This document shows, one piece after another, positions 16,190 through 26,221 of a DNA stretch of 64,000 bases (position 1 is the stretch's first letter; every line of letters begins with the position of its first letter). Both the position numbers and the translations under genes were made by a program. The notes under the pieces were generated by a model, which saw nothing but the letters and a program-made list of their open reading frames with translations, was not told the origin of the DNA and did not search any database. The stretch covers positions 11,808 to 75,807 of the forward strand of contig JAHBNG010000068.1 of assembly GCA_019217005.1 (NCBI GenBank). The letters are read 5' to 3'. Source of the stretch: Chloroflexi bacterium TSY (GTDB taxonomy: Bacteria > Chloroflexota > Anaerolineae > Caldilineales > Caldilineaceae).

Positions 16190-16308
16190 TGATGAAGCCG
16201 TCGTTGCCGAAGTTTATGGGGGTGTTGTCCCCAGGTTGGAAGACCGTCTGCCGACTACAGGCTTCACAGAGATAGTCCTCGTCGCTCTTGGCCGAGGAAT
16301 TGTCCGTA

Positions 16309-16758
16309 TCATAGCCGTAAACGATCATGGCGGTCAGTAGACTCAGTAGATCCAAATTTCAGGTTTTGAGAGAGAATTCTGGCTAAACAGTTGACATAAA
16401 TACAAATTTGCCGGTCGATATCTAGTTTTTGCGTTAGATTTGGGCGATTTTCAGATATGAAATAGGTTGTTTTCTGTAACCGAAATCTGAATAAATGACT
16501 CCAAAATCCCTGCAATCTCGACTGAAAATCGCCAAAAACGCCAAATTTGGATCTACTGAGTCTATCATCCACGTGGCCGGTCAAGGGTGGAAACAAATAG
16601 GTGACTTTGGCAAGACGTACCTTTGCATCTATGAATTGGGTGTTGATCTTGTGGGTAGAGATCATGGCCGGATCGTCAATCGTCGTGGGATCGGGCGCTA
16701 CAATGTTGCGACTCCACAGCAGCCAAAAGTTGCTGAAATGGGCGTTTTGGTGAATCAT
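16309..16758 (-). pseudogene. unrecognised minus-strand reading frame interrupted in frame by MITE-1
   Basis: The frame starts MIHQNAHFSNFWLLWSRNIV and runs to LFPPLTGHVDD, where MITE-1 copy B plus its TA duplication adds 225 bases, exactly 75 codons. It then ends STDRHDRLRL. Because the insertion is a multiple of three and free of stops in this direction, the frame stays open. I do not recognise the protein, and it may not be a real gene. It is divergent from the hydrolase gene at 16766. Confidence 0.3.
16340..16562. mobile_element. MITE-1, copy B (223 bp, TA target duplication)
   Basis: Ends are GACTCAGTAGATCC and GGATCTACTGAGTC, a perfect inverted repeat extending to about 20 bp. TA flanks at 16338-16339 and 16563-16564 suggest a TA target as used by IS630/Tc1-mariner elements. 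It is inverted relative to copy A at 7224-7446 and has the same length. Confidence 0.9.
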
Positions 16759-16765
16759 TATTGAT

Positions 16766-17542
16766 ATGCCCATGATTCAGGTTGACGATAAGAGCATCTT
16801 CTACACAGACAATCGTGTTCATAACGAACGCCCCACACTGATCTTTGTCCACGGAGCAGGCGGCACGCACCTTCATTGGCCCTCTGAATTACGGATGTTT
16901 CCAGATGCAGCCGCTTATACGCCCGATCTCCCGGGACATGGTCGCTCCGATGCTCCGGGTAGATCGACAATTGACGCATATGCGGATGTGCTCGAGGAGT
17001 TTGTCGATGCGATGAAGCTAGAGCAGGTCATTGTTGTTGGACATTCGATGGGGGGAGCGATTGCGCAAACTGTGGGTCTACGCCGGTTGTCTTGGCTCAC
17101 TGGATTGGTTTTGATTGGCACGAGTGCCCGGTTACCTGTTACACCCATCATTCTTGACGGTTTATTGGAAGATTTTCCAAAGACAGTTAGCTTTATTATG
17201 CAGATGTGTTGGTCTGGGCCCTTGATTCCAGCCGTGCGAGTTGCTTTGGCTGGGCGTGAGATGCGGCTCATTCCACCCGAAACAGTGCATGGTGATTTTT
17301 CCGCCTGTAATCTTTTTGACATTCGTGCAAATTTGGGTGATATTAACGTTCCAACGCTCGTCATTGGTGCATCTGATGACAAGATGACGCCGCTCAAATT
17401 TAGCCACTTTCTTGTAGACAAAATACCCTGTGCCCAGCTGGCTGTTGTCAAAGAAGCTGGCCATCTAACGGCACTTGAGTATCCTTTACGGGTATTGGAT
17501 TTGATTCGGAAGTTTGCCAGTGAGCTGGATGATAACGAGTAA
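16766..17542 (+). CDS. alpha/beta hydrolase
   Basis: A 258-residue protein of the alpha/beta-hydrolase fold. The oxyanion-hole strand is LIFVHGAGGTHLHWP, the nucleophile elbow is VVGHSMGGAIA (Ser), the acid lies in IGASDDKMTP (Asp) and the catalytic histidine in EAGHLTALEYP. It has no signal peptide, so is cytoplasmic. The lid region (residues about 125-175) is of the size seen in esterases and C-C hydrolases. Substrate cannot be inferred. The downstream DUF4062 gene follows after 37 bases on the same strand and may be cotranscribed. The alternative ATG two codons later is also possible. Confidence 0.9.
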   Translation: MPMIQVDDKSIFYTDNRVHNERPTLIFVHGAGGTHLHWPSELRMFPDAAAYTPDLPGHGRSDAPGRSTIDAYADVLEEFVDAMKLEQVIVVGHSMGGAIAQTVGLRRLSWLTGLVLIGTSARLPVTPIILDGLLEDFPKTVSFIMQMCWSGPLIPAVRVALAGREMRLIPPETVHGDFSACNLFDIRANLGDINVPTLVIGASDDKMTPLKFSHFLVDKIPCAQLAVVKEAGHLTALEYPLRVLDLIRKFASELDDNE

Positions 17543-17579
17543 TACACTTATAGATAAAACTAATATAGGTTAATCGATC

Positions 17580-18176
17580 GTGTCTGAGACTTTACGCATA
17601 TTTGTTAGTGCAACTAACGATCTCGAAGGTGAACGTGCCGTGATTGGCCGGGCGCTTGCCGAGCTACCTGTTCACATTCGTGCTGAGATACGCCGGACGC
17701 CAGCGGTTGGAGCAAAGCACGATGATATTTATGAGCAGATTGCCAACTGCGACCGCGTCTACTTTCTATTGGGACAGGACATAACGGCACCAGCAGGCGC
17801 TGAATGGCATTTGGCGCTCGAGTTAGAACGTTCAATCTTTCCGCTGCGTAGTAGTGCTCGCTTGACTCCCGCGGCACAGCAATTCGCACGCAATACACTC
17901 GCGGAGTGGACAACCTTTCGGTCACCAGCCAGCTTAGCTCAGATCGTGATGTTGGATCTGAGCCGTATGTTGAATCACCCCAGGAACCGCTACGGTCTCA
18001 CGTTGTCAGACTTGGAACTGCTTGGTCTACATGGTGAACGTTTGAAAAAACAGGCCGCCCAGCGGGCGAGCGCCACTGTGCGGGATCCGGGTGGAGCAGA
18101 AGGTGGGGGTGTTCTGTTGGACAATATGCGAAATGAACCAGTGGATGGTGTACCCATTGACGAAGAATGGGTATAA
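17580..18176 (+). CDS. DUF4062-like protein
   Basis: A 198-residue protein from a GTG start (codons MSETLRIFVSATNDLEGERA). The FVSATNDLEGER motif is the hallmark of DUF4062, a Rossmann-like, TIR/SLOG-related domain often placed at the N-terminus of NTPases and other signalling or conflict proteins. DDIYEQIANCDRVYFLLGQD continues the fold. Here the domain stands alone with a short helical tail and no NTPase partner on the same polypeptide. Possibly in an operon with the hydrolase upstream. Function unknown; a nucleotide-derived ligand or sensor role is inference. Confidence 0.7.
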   Translation: MSETLRIFVSATNDLEGERAVIGRALAELPVHIRAEIRRTPAVGAKHDDIYEQIANCDRVYFLLGQDITAPAGAEWHLALELERSIFPLRSSARLTPAAQQFARNTLAEWTTFRSPASLAQIVMLDLSRMLNHPRNRYGLTLSDLELLGLHGERLKKQAAQRASATVRDPGGAEGGGVLLDNMRNEPVDGVPIDEEWV

Positions 18177-18260
18177 TGACATTGGCTGACCGGTATATAT
18201 CGATCGACTGAATGCTATTATTTATCGTCAGACCACGACCGACTTCAAGGAGTATAACGC

Positions 18261-18743
18261 ATGGCGATCATTGACGTACTTCGACGTCAAGCCGTAAATT
18301 TTTTTGTTGAGCGTCCATTTCGGCTGAAGTCTTTTGTTGAGATGGCTGAAATCTTGGAGACATCTGCCCAAGAGTTGGATGAACGGATTGTCGCTGCTGA
18401 GGATAGTACAGAGAATCAGGAAGTGATTCGTCATATCATTGGCATTGAGCGCTGGGGACATACGCGGCTGCAAGCATTTTTGGATGACACGTCTCCCACA
18501 GATGAGTACGATGCTTATCGACCCAATGATATCGATAATCTCGAGGAATTGCGGCAGATTTTTCACGAAACACGACGGGAAACAAAACGCTTAATTCATC
18601 AGATTGATGGTGCTGGAACGATGTCTTATGAAAAAGTTTACCACAATCAACATGGGGATTTGAGCGTTCGAGGATGGTTGCGTTATTTGGAACTCCATGC
18701 CCGCTCCGAAGGAAGACGTCTGAAAGCAAAGAAACAGACCTAA
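18261..18743 (+). CDS. DinB-like four-helix protein
   Basis: A 160-residue all-helical protein. IRHIIGIERWGHTRLQAFL and VRGWLRYLELHARSEGRRL resemble the first and last helices of the DinB/YfiT-like superfamily, where histidines from these helices bind a metal. The VYHNQHGDLSVRGWL segment supplies part of that site. Members act as thiol-dependent transferases or have unknown roles. A GGAG ribosome site precedes ATG 18261. The next gene starts 107 bases downstream. Confidence 0.65.
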   Translation: MAIIDVLRRQAVNFFVERPFRLKSFVEMAEILETSAQELDERIVAAEDSTENQEVIRHIIGIERWGHTRLQAFLDDTSPTDEYDAYRPNDIDNLEELRQIFHETRRETKRLIHQIDGAGTMSYEKVYHNQHGDLSVRGWLRYLELHARSEGRRLKAKKQT

Positions 18744-18850
18744 TCGTGACGTTACATAAACTTCGGACAATCGGGGCGTCTTTTGTCGAGGGACGACCTG
18801 ATTGAGCCAAAATTGGATTCACCTAAATCACCTGAGATTTTATTTCCCAT

Positions 18851-20470
18851 ATGAATATACAAGAGGGCAAGACAGTTCGGATTGGCTTCTGGGTCGTCTT
18901 GCTCATTGGTTCATTTTCCTGGGCACCTGCGACCTATCCTGGTTATTGGCAAGCACTCGAAGGGTTTGTCCCGGTCTTTAATGTAACGCGTCTTAGTGCA
19001 TTGGCTTCAATTGCCGTAACGCCTGATTTGTGGCGGGGTGCAGGGCTTGGTTCTTACTTAATTGCCCAACCATTGCTTGCCCTTGGAATTGGTTCCGTTA
19101 CAGCTGTCCGTATAACGTTTATCGCTGCACTTCTCTTTGGGGGCCTCGGAACTTATGTTTGGCTGTTTCCGCGGTTGGGTGATCGGGCGGCTGGTCTATC
19201 TGGTCTGCTCTACATGCTCTATCCCCCCCTTTTGGCAACGGTCTATATTCGAGGAAATTTGAGTGATGCTGTCATCGTGGGCCTGCTACCGCTTGTTTTG
19301 GCAGGGATAGAAAGCTATGTGCTCAATCGTACGCCGATCGCTGCAGGCGTGATCGTTCTGGGCATTTTATGGATGTGGCGCACACAGGCTGGACTGGCAG
19401 CAATTGCTTCTGGACTGCTTTTGGCCTATACGCTTTGGGTTGCGCGTGATTGGTCAGTTGTCTTGAGCGTTGTTTTGAGCAGCGCCGCAGGAATTACGAG
19501 CTTAATTCCATTTTGGTCCGTAACTGGTCAACCGCCGGTTCAATTTCTCGACCATCTTGTTCATTTCTACCAACTCTTTGCCAGTAGTTGGACCGTCGCA
19601 CCCAGTTTATCCGGCTGGCAAGACCAATATCCCTTTCAACTTGGCTTTGCGATTCCCACCTTTTCAATTATTGCTCTTTGGCTCTGGTTCTATCAAGTCA
19701 ACAAGCCAAGGCAGGAGTTACAGAATCTTTTTTGGTTTAGTCTAGTTGTGAGTCTTTTATTGATCATTCTTAGTTTAAATTTCAGCTGGCTATTTTGGCG
19801 AGGGAATCCTGCGAGTCGTTTGTTAAGTTATCCCTGGCAACTCTTGCTGTTGGCTGCCCCTTTTCTCGTTGCGCTCGCTGGCTCCTTGCCCAAGCTCCAT
19901 GAGAGTCTATCGACCACCAAATTATGGGTTGTTTTAATTGGGTTGGCTCTTTTAAGTAGCCACTCGTTCCTGACGACTCGTTTTACCCAATACGTACCAC
20001 CCGAAACACCTGTTGCCGTTCTCGGATCCAACAATGACCTTGTTCTGCTAGAGGCCACATTGACAGAAGACAAGAATGGTGCAGAGGCACGGCTCGATAT
20101 TACATGGCAAGCCTTGCACTCTTTGGAATTTGATTACAATGTTTTCTTTCAAGCCTTGACGACTGACGGCAATGCTCTACAAGTGGTTGCACAGCTGGAC
20201 ACACAGCCCAAGGACGGAATACGTACAGCAACAACATGGGAAGTGGGCGAAATCCTGACAGATACATATCGGCTCGACCTCTCTGTCTTGAATCTTACAT
20301 CAGAACCGAGTCTATCTGGGGACGATACGACAAGCTCAGACGGGGCACAATTGAGTCAAGTACGATTACAATATTACTTTGGTTACTATGATTGGCGTGA
20401 CGGTGTACGACTTCCTGTCTATCGACCCTTCAGCGGCCAAGACGACAAATTGGTGTTCTATGGCCAATAG
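18851..20470 (+). CDS. multi-pass membrane protein, PTPS-related/GT-C-like
   Basis: A 539-residue protein with about ten hydrophobic segments (for example IGFWVVLLIGSFSWAP and LWVVLIGLALLSSHSFL) followed by a soluble C-terminal domain from about residue 380 (EATLTEDKNGAEARLDITWQ). The layout resembles membrane proteins labelled 6-pyruvoyl-tetrahydropterin-synthase-related, which share the GT-C glycosyltransferase topology. No catalytic motif is clear. It overlaps the next, similar gene by 11 bases, so the two are translated together and probably form a pair acting in envelope polysaccharide or lipid modification, which is inference. Confidence 0.7.
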   Translation: MNIQEGKTVRIGFWVVLLIGSFSWAPATYPGYWQALEGFVPVFNVTRLSALASIAVTPDLWRGAGLGSYLIAQPLLALGIGSVTAVRITFIAALLFGGLGTYVWLFPRLGDRAAGLSGLLYMLYPPLLATVYIRGNLSDAVIVGLLPLVLAGIESYVLNRTPIAAGVIVLGILWMWRTQAGLAAIASGLLLAYTLWVARDWSVVLSVVLSSAAGITSLIPFWSVTGQPPVQFLDHLVHFYQLFASSWTVAPSLSGWQDQYPFQLGFAIPTFSIIALWLWFYQVNKPRQELQNLFWFSLVVSLLLIILSLNFSWLFWRGNPASRLLSYPWQLLLLAAPFLVALAGSLPKLHESLSTTKLWVVLIGLALLSSHSFLTTRFTQYVPPETPVAVLGSNNDLVLLEATLTEDKNGAEARLDITWQALHSLEFDYNVFFQALTTDGNALQVVAQLDTQPKDGIRTATTWEVGEILTDTYRLDLSVLNLTSEPSLSGDDTTSSDGAQLSQVRLQYYFGYYDWRDGVRLPVYRPFSGQDDKLVFYGQ

Positions 20471-22508
20471 TGCGATATCGGCGAATGCAGAAAATCCCCA
20501 GAAAGCAGGGAGGCTCGCACAAACCATTCCGCTGTGGCGTGATTCGCTTTTTTGGTTAACGATTGGTTTTACGATCTTTGCGATTGCACCATTTTTGCAG
20601 CCAGGTTATCATTGGGGTGGCAATGATGCCCGCCATCATGTCTATTTTCTCTTTGAGTTTGATCGAGCAATCCAAGACGGAATCTGGTGGCCGCGCTGGA
20701 GTCCAGATTTCACCTATGGCTATGGCTATCCATTCTTCAATATTTATGGTCCGCTAAGCCATTTTTGTGCTGAATTCTTTCTGCGTGTTCTTAACTTTAG
20801 CTATACGGGCGCCATTGAAGCAATTTTTGTGGTGGGCATTCTGGGAAGCGCCGCGGCCATGTATGTCTTTATCCGTTCATGGGTCGGACGACACGCCGCC
20901 ATCATTTCGGCCTTGGTCTATGTCTATGCCCCCTATCACCTACTCAACCTCTATGTACGCGCCCATCTAGTTGAAAGTATGGCCTTTGTTTGGCTCCCGC
21001 TCTGTCTGTTGACGATGCGGCAAACTGTGTTGACGTCGGTCAACATCGAAAAAGGTGATCAAGAGACGAGGGTGCTAGAGCTCTATGGTTGGGTTGTTGG
21101 TGTCGCGCTCAGTTTTGCGGCACTTTTGTTCACAAGTCAACTGGCAATGATTTTGGCTGCCCCGCTCTTTGCCCTCTACTTTCTGATGCTGATGCTGGTC
21201 TACGCACAGTCCGATAGATTAGCCAATTTAATGTTGCCGCGGTGGGTTCGTTTTTGGCAATGGGTTCGTCACGCAATACCTGCTGCTTTGGGCGCAGTGA
21301 GTGCTCTGGGCCTGAGTGCAATCTTTTGGCTGCCCATGGCGCTAGAACGAAACGATGTACGAGTCGATCAATGGTTTGGTGGACGGTATGATTTTCGTGG
21401 TCATTTCATCTATTTCTTTCAGTTATTTAGTCCACAATGGGACTTTGGAAGTAGTTTGGCCGGACCTGATGATCCGATTGGTTTCCAAATTGGAGCCGTT
21501 CCACTGTTGCTGGCCATTCTCGGTGTAACTTTGGCTTGGGGACAGAGAGATCAAATATGGGCAAAGAAACCACATCTTCTACTTGATGAAGAGAGAATCC
21601 GTTACGAAGTTGGTGTGTTTATCGTCGTAGGCGTTGGTGCAACACTTGTCGGTATGCAAATTGCGGCTTTTCTTTGGGAACTTCCCATCATTGGTGGCAT
21701 TTTAGGGGTTGCACAGTTCCCTTGGCGCTGGCTGTTTATTTCCACTTTCTGTGTCAGTGTCTTAGCCGGTTTGAGTGTTGCTTCATTTTCAACGCGGGCA
21801 AAAAGCAATTCGGACGAAATTCTAGCTGAACGGCGAGGGCTGACCGTTCCTCTCTTAGCGATTATCATCATTGTGTTGTTGAGTAGCTATTCCTTGCTGA
21901 GAGTCGAAATTATTGAGCCTGCAGAGGGTCCGGTTGGTCTTCCTTCGCTGATGCGCTTTCAGCGTTCGGCAGACGAAATGACTGGTGCGACCCGCTGGGT
22001 TGACCCGATTCCTCAGTGGGGACCAATCGCTCAGCACTATATTGTCGTTGAGCAACAGAATCCAGATCAACCGGTGCCGCCCATTGACTCTAAATTAGAC
22101 TACGCAGATGATCTGCTGGAGTATAATGAGGAAGGTTTTTACTTTAGTTCCGTGGCACAAAATAGCGTCATGGAGGAAATCTACTACTTCTCTGCCCAAG
22201 AAGGTAAAAGTATTGTGGTCAATCATTTCTATTATCCAGGCTGGAACGCTTATTTGCTAGACGGTGAACATGGCAATCCGGTCCAGACGCTAGAGATTGT
22301 TCCTGGTCAAGCTATTCCTGAACGACAAATTCCGAGTGGACGCATGACGATTCCTGTTCCCAAAGGGGAAGGGTTCGTCTTGCTCCGGTTTGAGGACACT
22401 GCGCCACGGACGATTGGCAAACAAATCTCCTTGGGGACGTTGGCACTTCTGCTACTTGGCGGATTGATCGTCTGGGTCGGTTCGAGGTGGAGAGGGATGC
22501 AAGCATAG
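20460..22508 (+). CDS. large membrane protein, PTPS-related family
   Basis: A 682-residue protein when started at ATG 20460 (MANSAISANAENPQKAGRLA); a further ATG at 20379 would overlap the upstream gene by 92 bases and is less likely. Around residues 40-100 the sequence HWGGNDARHHVYFLFEFDRA, WWPRWSPDFTYGYGYPFFN, IYGPLSH has the conserved D-x-x-HH and YGYGYP blocks of the 6-pyruvoyl-tetrahydropterin-synthase-related membrane family. About twelve transmembrane helices precede a periplasmic-type C-terminal domain and a final helix (LGTLALLLLGGLIVWVGSR). Probably GT-C-like with an unknown substrate. Confidence 0.8.
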   Translation: MANSAISANAENPQKAGRLAQTIPLWRDSLFWLTIGFTIFAIAPFLQPGYHWGGNDARHHVYFLFEFDRAIQDGIWWPRWSPDFTYGYGYPFFNIYGPLSHFCAEFFLRVLNFSYTGAIEAIFVVGILGSAAAMYVFIRSWVGRHAAIISALVYVYAPYHLLNLYVRAHLVESMAFVWLPLCLLTMRQTVLTSVNIEKGDQETRVLELYGWVVGVALSFAALLFTSQLAMILAAPLFALYFLMLMLVYAQSDRLANLMLPRWVRFWQWVRHAIPAALGAVSALGLSAIFWLPMALERNDVRVDQWFGGRYDFRGHFIYFFQLFSPQWDFGSSLAGPDDPIGFQIGAVPLLLAILGVTLAWGQRDQIWAKKPHLLLDEERIRYEVGVFIVVGVGATLVGMQIAAFLWELPIIGGILGVAQFPWRWLFISTFCVSVLAGLSVASFSTRAKSNSDEILAERRGLTVPLLAIIIIVLLSSYSLLRVEIIEPAEGPVGLPSLMRFQRSADEMTGATRWVDPIPQWGPIAQHYIVVEQQNPDQPVPPIDSKLDYADDLLEYNEEGFYFSSVAQNSVMEEIYYFSAQEGKSIVVNHFYYPGWNAYLLDGEHGNPVQTLEIVPGQAIPERQIPSGRMTIPVPKGEGFVLLRFEDTAPRTIGKQISLGTLALLLLGGLIVWVGSRWRGMQA

Positions 22509-22534
22509 AGAACGCTAGCTTATCTATGGAAGGG

Positions 22535-22615
22535 TGGTATACCACAAATTATGTAGAAACGACGTGACTTCTCTGAGAACAATCAATTTTACACACAATT
22601 TGGGATACCACCTAT
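22535..22615. repeat. imperfect inverted repeat in the 3' intergenic region
   Basis: AGGGTGGTATACCACAAATT near 22528 faces AATTTGGGATACCACCT ending near 22613, with several mismatches and a spacer of about 40 bases. It lies between the membrane-protein gene and the NUDIX gene and could terminate transcription. No T-run follows. Confidence 0.45.
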
Positions 22616-22684
22616 GGAAGCAGATAAATTTATATGATAGACTAATCATTTTCCGACTATCTCAACCAAAGGAGAATCGTCACC

Positions 22685-23320
22685 ATGCATTCGGTGAATC
22701 CGTCACACCCCCGTTCGCGGAGGCCGATGATTGACGAAACTGAGGTGGATGACCTCGCACGCAAATATGGTGAGCCGCTCCGCCATACATTCGATTTAGA
22801 AGCAACAGGCACGATTTTGACTCATCGTTGGCGCATAGATTCTGATCGGCGAGCTGAAGTCATTTTTGCCATTCAGGGACCAGGCGAACAGCTCTGGTTG
22901 CACACAAAACACTCGTATCCCCGTCCGATGTTTCGACTTCCCTCGGGTGGTATTGATTGGGACGAAACGGTGGTTGATGCACTCTTTCGCGAGATTGAGG
23001 AAGAGACAAGACTACCAGTAATCATACAGCGATTCGTTGCGCTGGTGACTTATCGGTTTCACCGACATGCAGCAATTTCCCATCGGCCCACAACCCAGTT
23101 TGCCAGCTACCTATTTTGGCTTCAAAATATAAATGGCAGCCCTAAACCTGGGGACAACGAAGAAGTGGCGGACTTTAAACCGATCCTACCCAGCCAACTG
23201 CCAGAGGTTGTATCCGATCTGCGCAATATCTGGGGAGACCGTCGCAGTTGGGGACAATGGCGCGCGTTGGCGCACGATGTCTTGTTTGATTATATGAAAT
23301 CAGGGGTGGTTCAGAATTAG
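22685..23320 (+). CDS. NUDIX hydrolase
   Basis: A 211-residue protein. The Nudix box is GGIDWDETVVDALFREIEEE followed by TRL: G-x5-E-x7-REIxEE is intact, but the usual glycine after EE-x is arginine, a tolerated but notable change. It would hydrolyse a nucleoside diphosphate linked to another moiety; the substrate is unknown. The natural C-terminus has been altered: MITE-2 copy 3 inserted after DYMKS and supplies the last codons (GVVQN) and stop. Without the MITE the frame would end DYMKSR. The likely true start may be MIDETEV at 22727, since the first residues are low-complexity. Confidence 0.85.
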   Translation: MHSVNPSHPRSRRPMIDETEVDDLARKYGEPLRHTFDLEATGTILTHRWRIDSDRRAEVIFAIQGPGEQLWLHTKHSYPRPMFRLPSGGIDWDETVVDALFREIEEETRLPVIIQRFVALVTYRFHRHAAISHRPTTQFASYLFWLQNINGSPKPGDNEEVADFKPILPSQLPEVVSDLRNIWGDRRSWGQWRALAHDVLFDYMKSGVVQN

Positions 23321-23458
23321 GTTTACACTTTTGATACATAGATAAAAATCTATATTGAGGTCATTTTCTGCCTGAGCATGGCTCAAAGTAGAAAATATAA
23401 ACATCTTTTCTCTTTGCAAAAATGTAAACCTAATTGTCCGCCTAAAATGAACCACCCC
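23303..23458. mobile_element. MITE-2, copy 3 (156 bp)
   Basis: GGGGTGGTTCA/TGAACCACCCC ends flanked by TGAAATCA at 23295-23302 and 23459-23466. It sits between the NUDIX gene and pheT, overwriting the last codons of NUDIX while leaving the pheT ribosome site (AAAGGA) intact. Confidence 0.95.
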
Positions 23459-23487
23459 TGAAATCAAGGTGAATAAAGGATATTTCG

Positions 23488-26178
23488 ATGCTCATTCCGT
23501 TATCTTGGTTACGCGAATATGTTGAGATTACGCTCACGACAGATGAGTTGGAACGACGACTCACGATGGCTGGGCTCGAAGTCGAGTCGAGCACAAAGGT
23601 GGGCGATTGGTGGGATCCTGACTTGATTGTTGTTGGCGAAGTCATTGCCGTACATCCACATCCAGACGCCGACCGTCTGGTTCTGGTTGATGTTGACTAT
23701 GGTGGCACAGAGCCAGAGCGCGTTGTGACTGGCGCTCCCAATCTCTACCAGTTTAAGGGGATGAGCAAGGCAGAAGGAACGTTGTCGACCACAAAAGCGC
23801 CCTTTGCGCGCGCGGGAGCATTCTTGATGGATGCATATAGCGACAAAGTTCCGCGACCGAAAAAGAAGCTAAAACCCTCCAAAATCCGCGGCGTTAAATC
23901 ATCCGGTATGATTTGCTCTGAGCTTGAACTCGGTCTGAGCGAAGAACATGAGGGGATATTGCTTCTTCCCGACGATGCACCGATTGGCGTCCCGCTGCGC
24001 GAGTATCTGGGTGATGATGTGTTGGAATTGGAATTGACGCCCGATATGGCACGCTGTCTGAATCTGATTGGTGTTGCCCGAGAAGTTGCTGCGCTTACAG
24101 GTGGAACATTGCATTTACCTGCAGATGAAGTTGAAACCAGTGGAGATGATCAGGCTAGCGACTATTTCGATGTCCGAATCGATGAGCCGGAGTTGAGTAA
24201 TCGCTACGTTGGTCTCCTGATTCAAGGGGTTGAGATCGGCCCATCACCCAAGTGGTTGCAAGATCGGCTCCTGCGAGCAGGCCAACGGCCGATCAATAAC
24301 ATAGTCGATATTACGAATTATGTGATGCTTGAATGGGGACAGCCGCTACATGCTTTTGATTATGACATATTGGTTCAACGGGCTCGGCAAGCTACCCAAA
24401 CTGAACAAACGAGCGCACAAACTGAAGAACTGCCCACTATCATTGTTCGGCGCGCCAGAGCGAACACGAAATTCACGACCTTAGATGGCGAAGAACGCCT
24501 CTTAGATGATTCAATGCTGATGATTGCCGATACAGGCGGCGATATCGCACTCGCTGGCGTGATGGGCGGTTTAGAAAGCGAAGTAAGTGACCAGACGCAC
24601 AATGTGCTCTTGGAAGCGGCTACATTCGAGGGAATCAACAATAGACGCACGGCAATGAAGTTGCGTATGACGAGCGAGGCCAGCCACCTCTTTGCCCGCG
24701 GCATTCCTGCAACACTGAACCCAATTGCTGCTCGACGAGCGGCTGAACTCATGCGTCTTTATGCCGGCGGACGAGTGGTTCCTGGCATGGTTGATGCCTA
24801 TCCTGTCGAGCAGCAGGAGCAGTTTGCTTACACGTCAGCAACCGATATAGAGCGTATTCTCGGGCTATCCGTCTCCTTGGACCAAGCGGCCCAGGCATTA
24901 GAGAAACTGGATTTCCAAGTCGCGCGTGTTGATCGGTTATCAGAGTCTGTTTCCACAGATGCAACCTTCGCACTACAGATGAAAAATAACGAACCATTGC
25001 TCAAATGTACGGCTCCCTGGCATCGATTAGATGTGCGCTATCCTGCCGACCTGATCGAGGAAGTTGCGCGCGTCATTGGCTATGAAGAGGTGGGGACGAC
25101 GCTGATAAACGATGTTTTGCCTGCCCAGCGTCGCAATTATATCCTGGAGACAGAAGAGCGGATTCGGGATATTCTTGCCGGGATTGGCCTTCAAGAGACA
25201 ATCAACCATCCATTGACCACAGTCGAGAATCATCTTAAATTGTTGACCTCATCAGGCGTATCAACGACAGGTATATCAATGAATGAGAAGTCCTTTACCC
25301 AGAGCCACTCAGTGAGTCTAGATGCGGATGAAGTTGAAGGCTACATTACCGTGACAAATCCTGTATCGCAGGAACGCCGCTCTATGCGCCGCTCCATGCT
25401 CGTGAGCGTCATGGAAAATCTGGCCTACAATTTACGCTTTCGTCAGCGTTTGGCGACATTCGAAATCGGACGCATCTATTTGCCCGATGAAGGGGAGAGT
25501 CTGCTGCCCCTGGAAGAGCGACGCTTGAGTATCTCATTGACGGGACCACGACAATTAGACTGCTATTATACGGGTGATAGCATCGCCGGAGATGTTTCTG
25601 GAAATGAGATGGATTTCTTTGACCTCAAAGGCATCATCGAAACCTTGTTCGATGCATTGGAGTTTGTGCACACCGATCTCGAATTTATTCCAAAGCCTGA
25701 TACTGGTACCTACGGTTCGCGTTGTGCCGAAATACGTCTGCGCGGCGAGTCGGTGGGTCTGATGGGCGAGATTCATCCACAAGTTGCAAATGCTTATGCT
25801 CTACCAGCGTCGCGTATCTGCACGGCCGATTTGCGGATTGGGCCTCTTGTCAAAGAGGATTGGAGCGTCGAGCCGATGCAACCAATCAGCAATTATCCCC
25901 CCGTGGTCGAAGATTTGGCCTTCGAGGTCGCTGAAAGCGTGACCGTGCGCCAAGTGGAAGATGCGTTGCGTAAAGCAGGTGGTGAGATCCTGACTGCTGT
26001 CGATCTGTTTGATATCTATCGCGGCGATCCCATACCCGATGCTCACAAATCGATGGCCTACCGTTTGACTTACCAGAGCCCCAAACGTAGTTTGAGTGAG
26101 AAGGAAGTCGCCAAACTGCGCCAACGCATCATTCGCCATATCGAGAAAGTAACGGGTGGTAAACTACGCGGGGAATAA
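23488..26178 (+). CDS. pheT: phenylalanine--tRNA ligase beta subunit
   Basis: An 896-residue protein, somewhat longer than the usual ~800. The order of domains is clear: N-terminal [12 protein letters not shown]; tRNA-binding EMAP-like domain ([20 protein letters not shown]); B3/B4 editing region ([20 protein letters not shown], then HDE-type residues); B5 ([12 protein letters not shown]); a core domain with FEIGRIY; and the C-terminal ferredoxin-like anticodon-binding domain ([11 protein letters not shown] to [10 protein letters not shown]). It pairs with PheS to charge tRNA-Phe; pheS is not in this window, so the operon is split. AAAGGA seven bases upstream supports the start. Confidence 0.96.
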   Translation: MLIPLSWLREYVEITLTTDELERRLTMAGLEVESSTKVGDWWDPDLIVVGEVIAVHPHPDADRLVLVDVDYGGTEPERVVTGAPNLYQFKGMSKAEGTLSTTKAPFARAGAFLMDAYSDKVPRPKKKLKPSKIRGVKSSGMICSELELGLSEEHEGILLLPDDAPIGVPLREYLGDDVLELELTPDMARCLNLIGVAREVAALTGGTLHLPADEVETSGDDQASDYFDVRIDEPELSNRYVGLLIQGVEIGPSPKWLQDRLLRAGQRPINNIVDITNYVMLEWGQPLHAFDYDILVQRARQATQTEQTSAQTEELPTIIVRRARANTKFTTLDGEERLLDDSMLMIADTGGDIALAGVMGGLESEVSDQTHNVLLEAATFEGINNRRTAMKLRMTSEASHLFARGIPATLNPIAARRAAELMRLYAGGRVVPGMVDAYPVEQQEQFAYTSATDIERILGLSVSLDQAAQALEKLDFQVARVDRLSESVSTDATFALQMKNNEPLLKCTAPWHRLDVRYPADLIEEVARVIGYEEVGTTLINDVLPAQRRNYILETEERIRDILAGIGLQETINHPLTTVENHLKLLTSSGVSTTGISMNEKSFTQSHSVSLDADEVEGYITVTNPVSQERRSMRRSMLVSVMENLAYNLRFRQRLATFEIGRIYLPDEGESLLPLEERRLSISLTGPRQLDCYYTGDSIAGDVSGNEMDFFDLKGIIETLFDALEFVHTDLEFIPKPDTGTYGSRCAEIRLRGESVGLMGEIHPQVANAYALPASRICTADLRIGPLVKEDWSVEPMQPISNYPPVVEDLAFEVAESVTVRQVEDALRKAGGEILTAVDLFDIYRGDPIPDAHKSMAYRLTYQSPKRSLSEKEVAKLRQRIIRHIEKVTGGKLRGE

Positions 26179-26221
26179 TGGTCGAGAAAACCCTGAAAAA
26201 TTTCCCCTACTTTGCTCAGTA

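Noticed and set aside
16495..16764. Plus-strand reading frame starting MTPKSLQSRL
   Set aside because: The start lies in MITE-1 and the remainder is the complement of other sequence. The same start appears at the PLD-like gene only because the same MITE is there.
18220..18260. Alternative upstream start of the DinB-like gene
   Set aside because: No in-frame start with a better ribosome site than ATG 18261, which has GGAG upstream.
20379..20459. Longer start for the second PTPS-related membrane protein
   Set aside because: It would overlap the upstream gene by 92 bases; the ATG at 20460 gives the usual short overlap and a sensible N-terminus.
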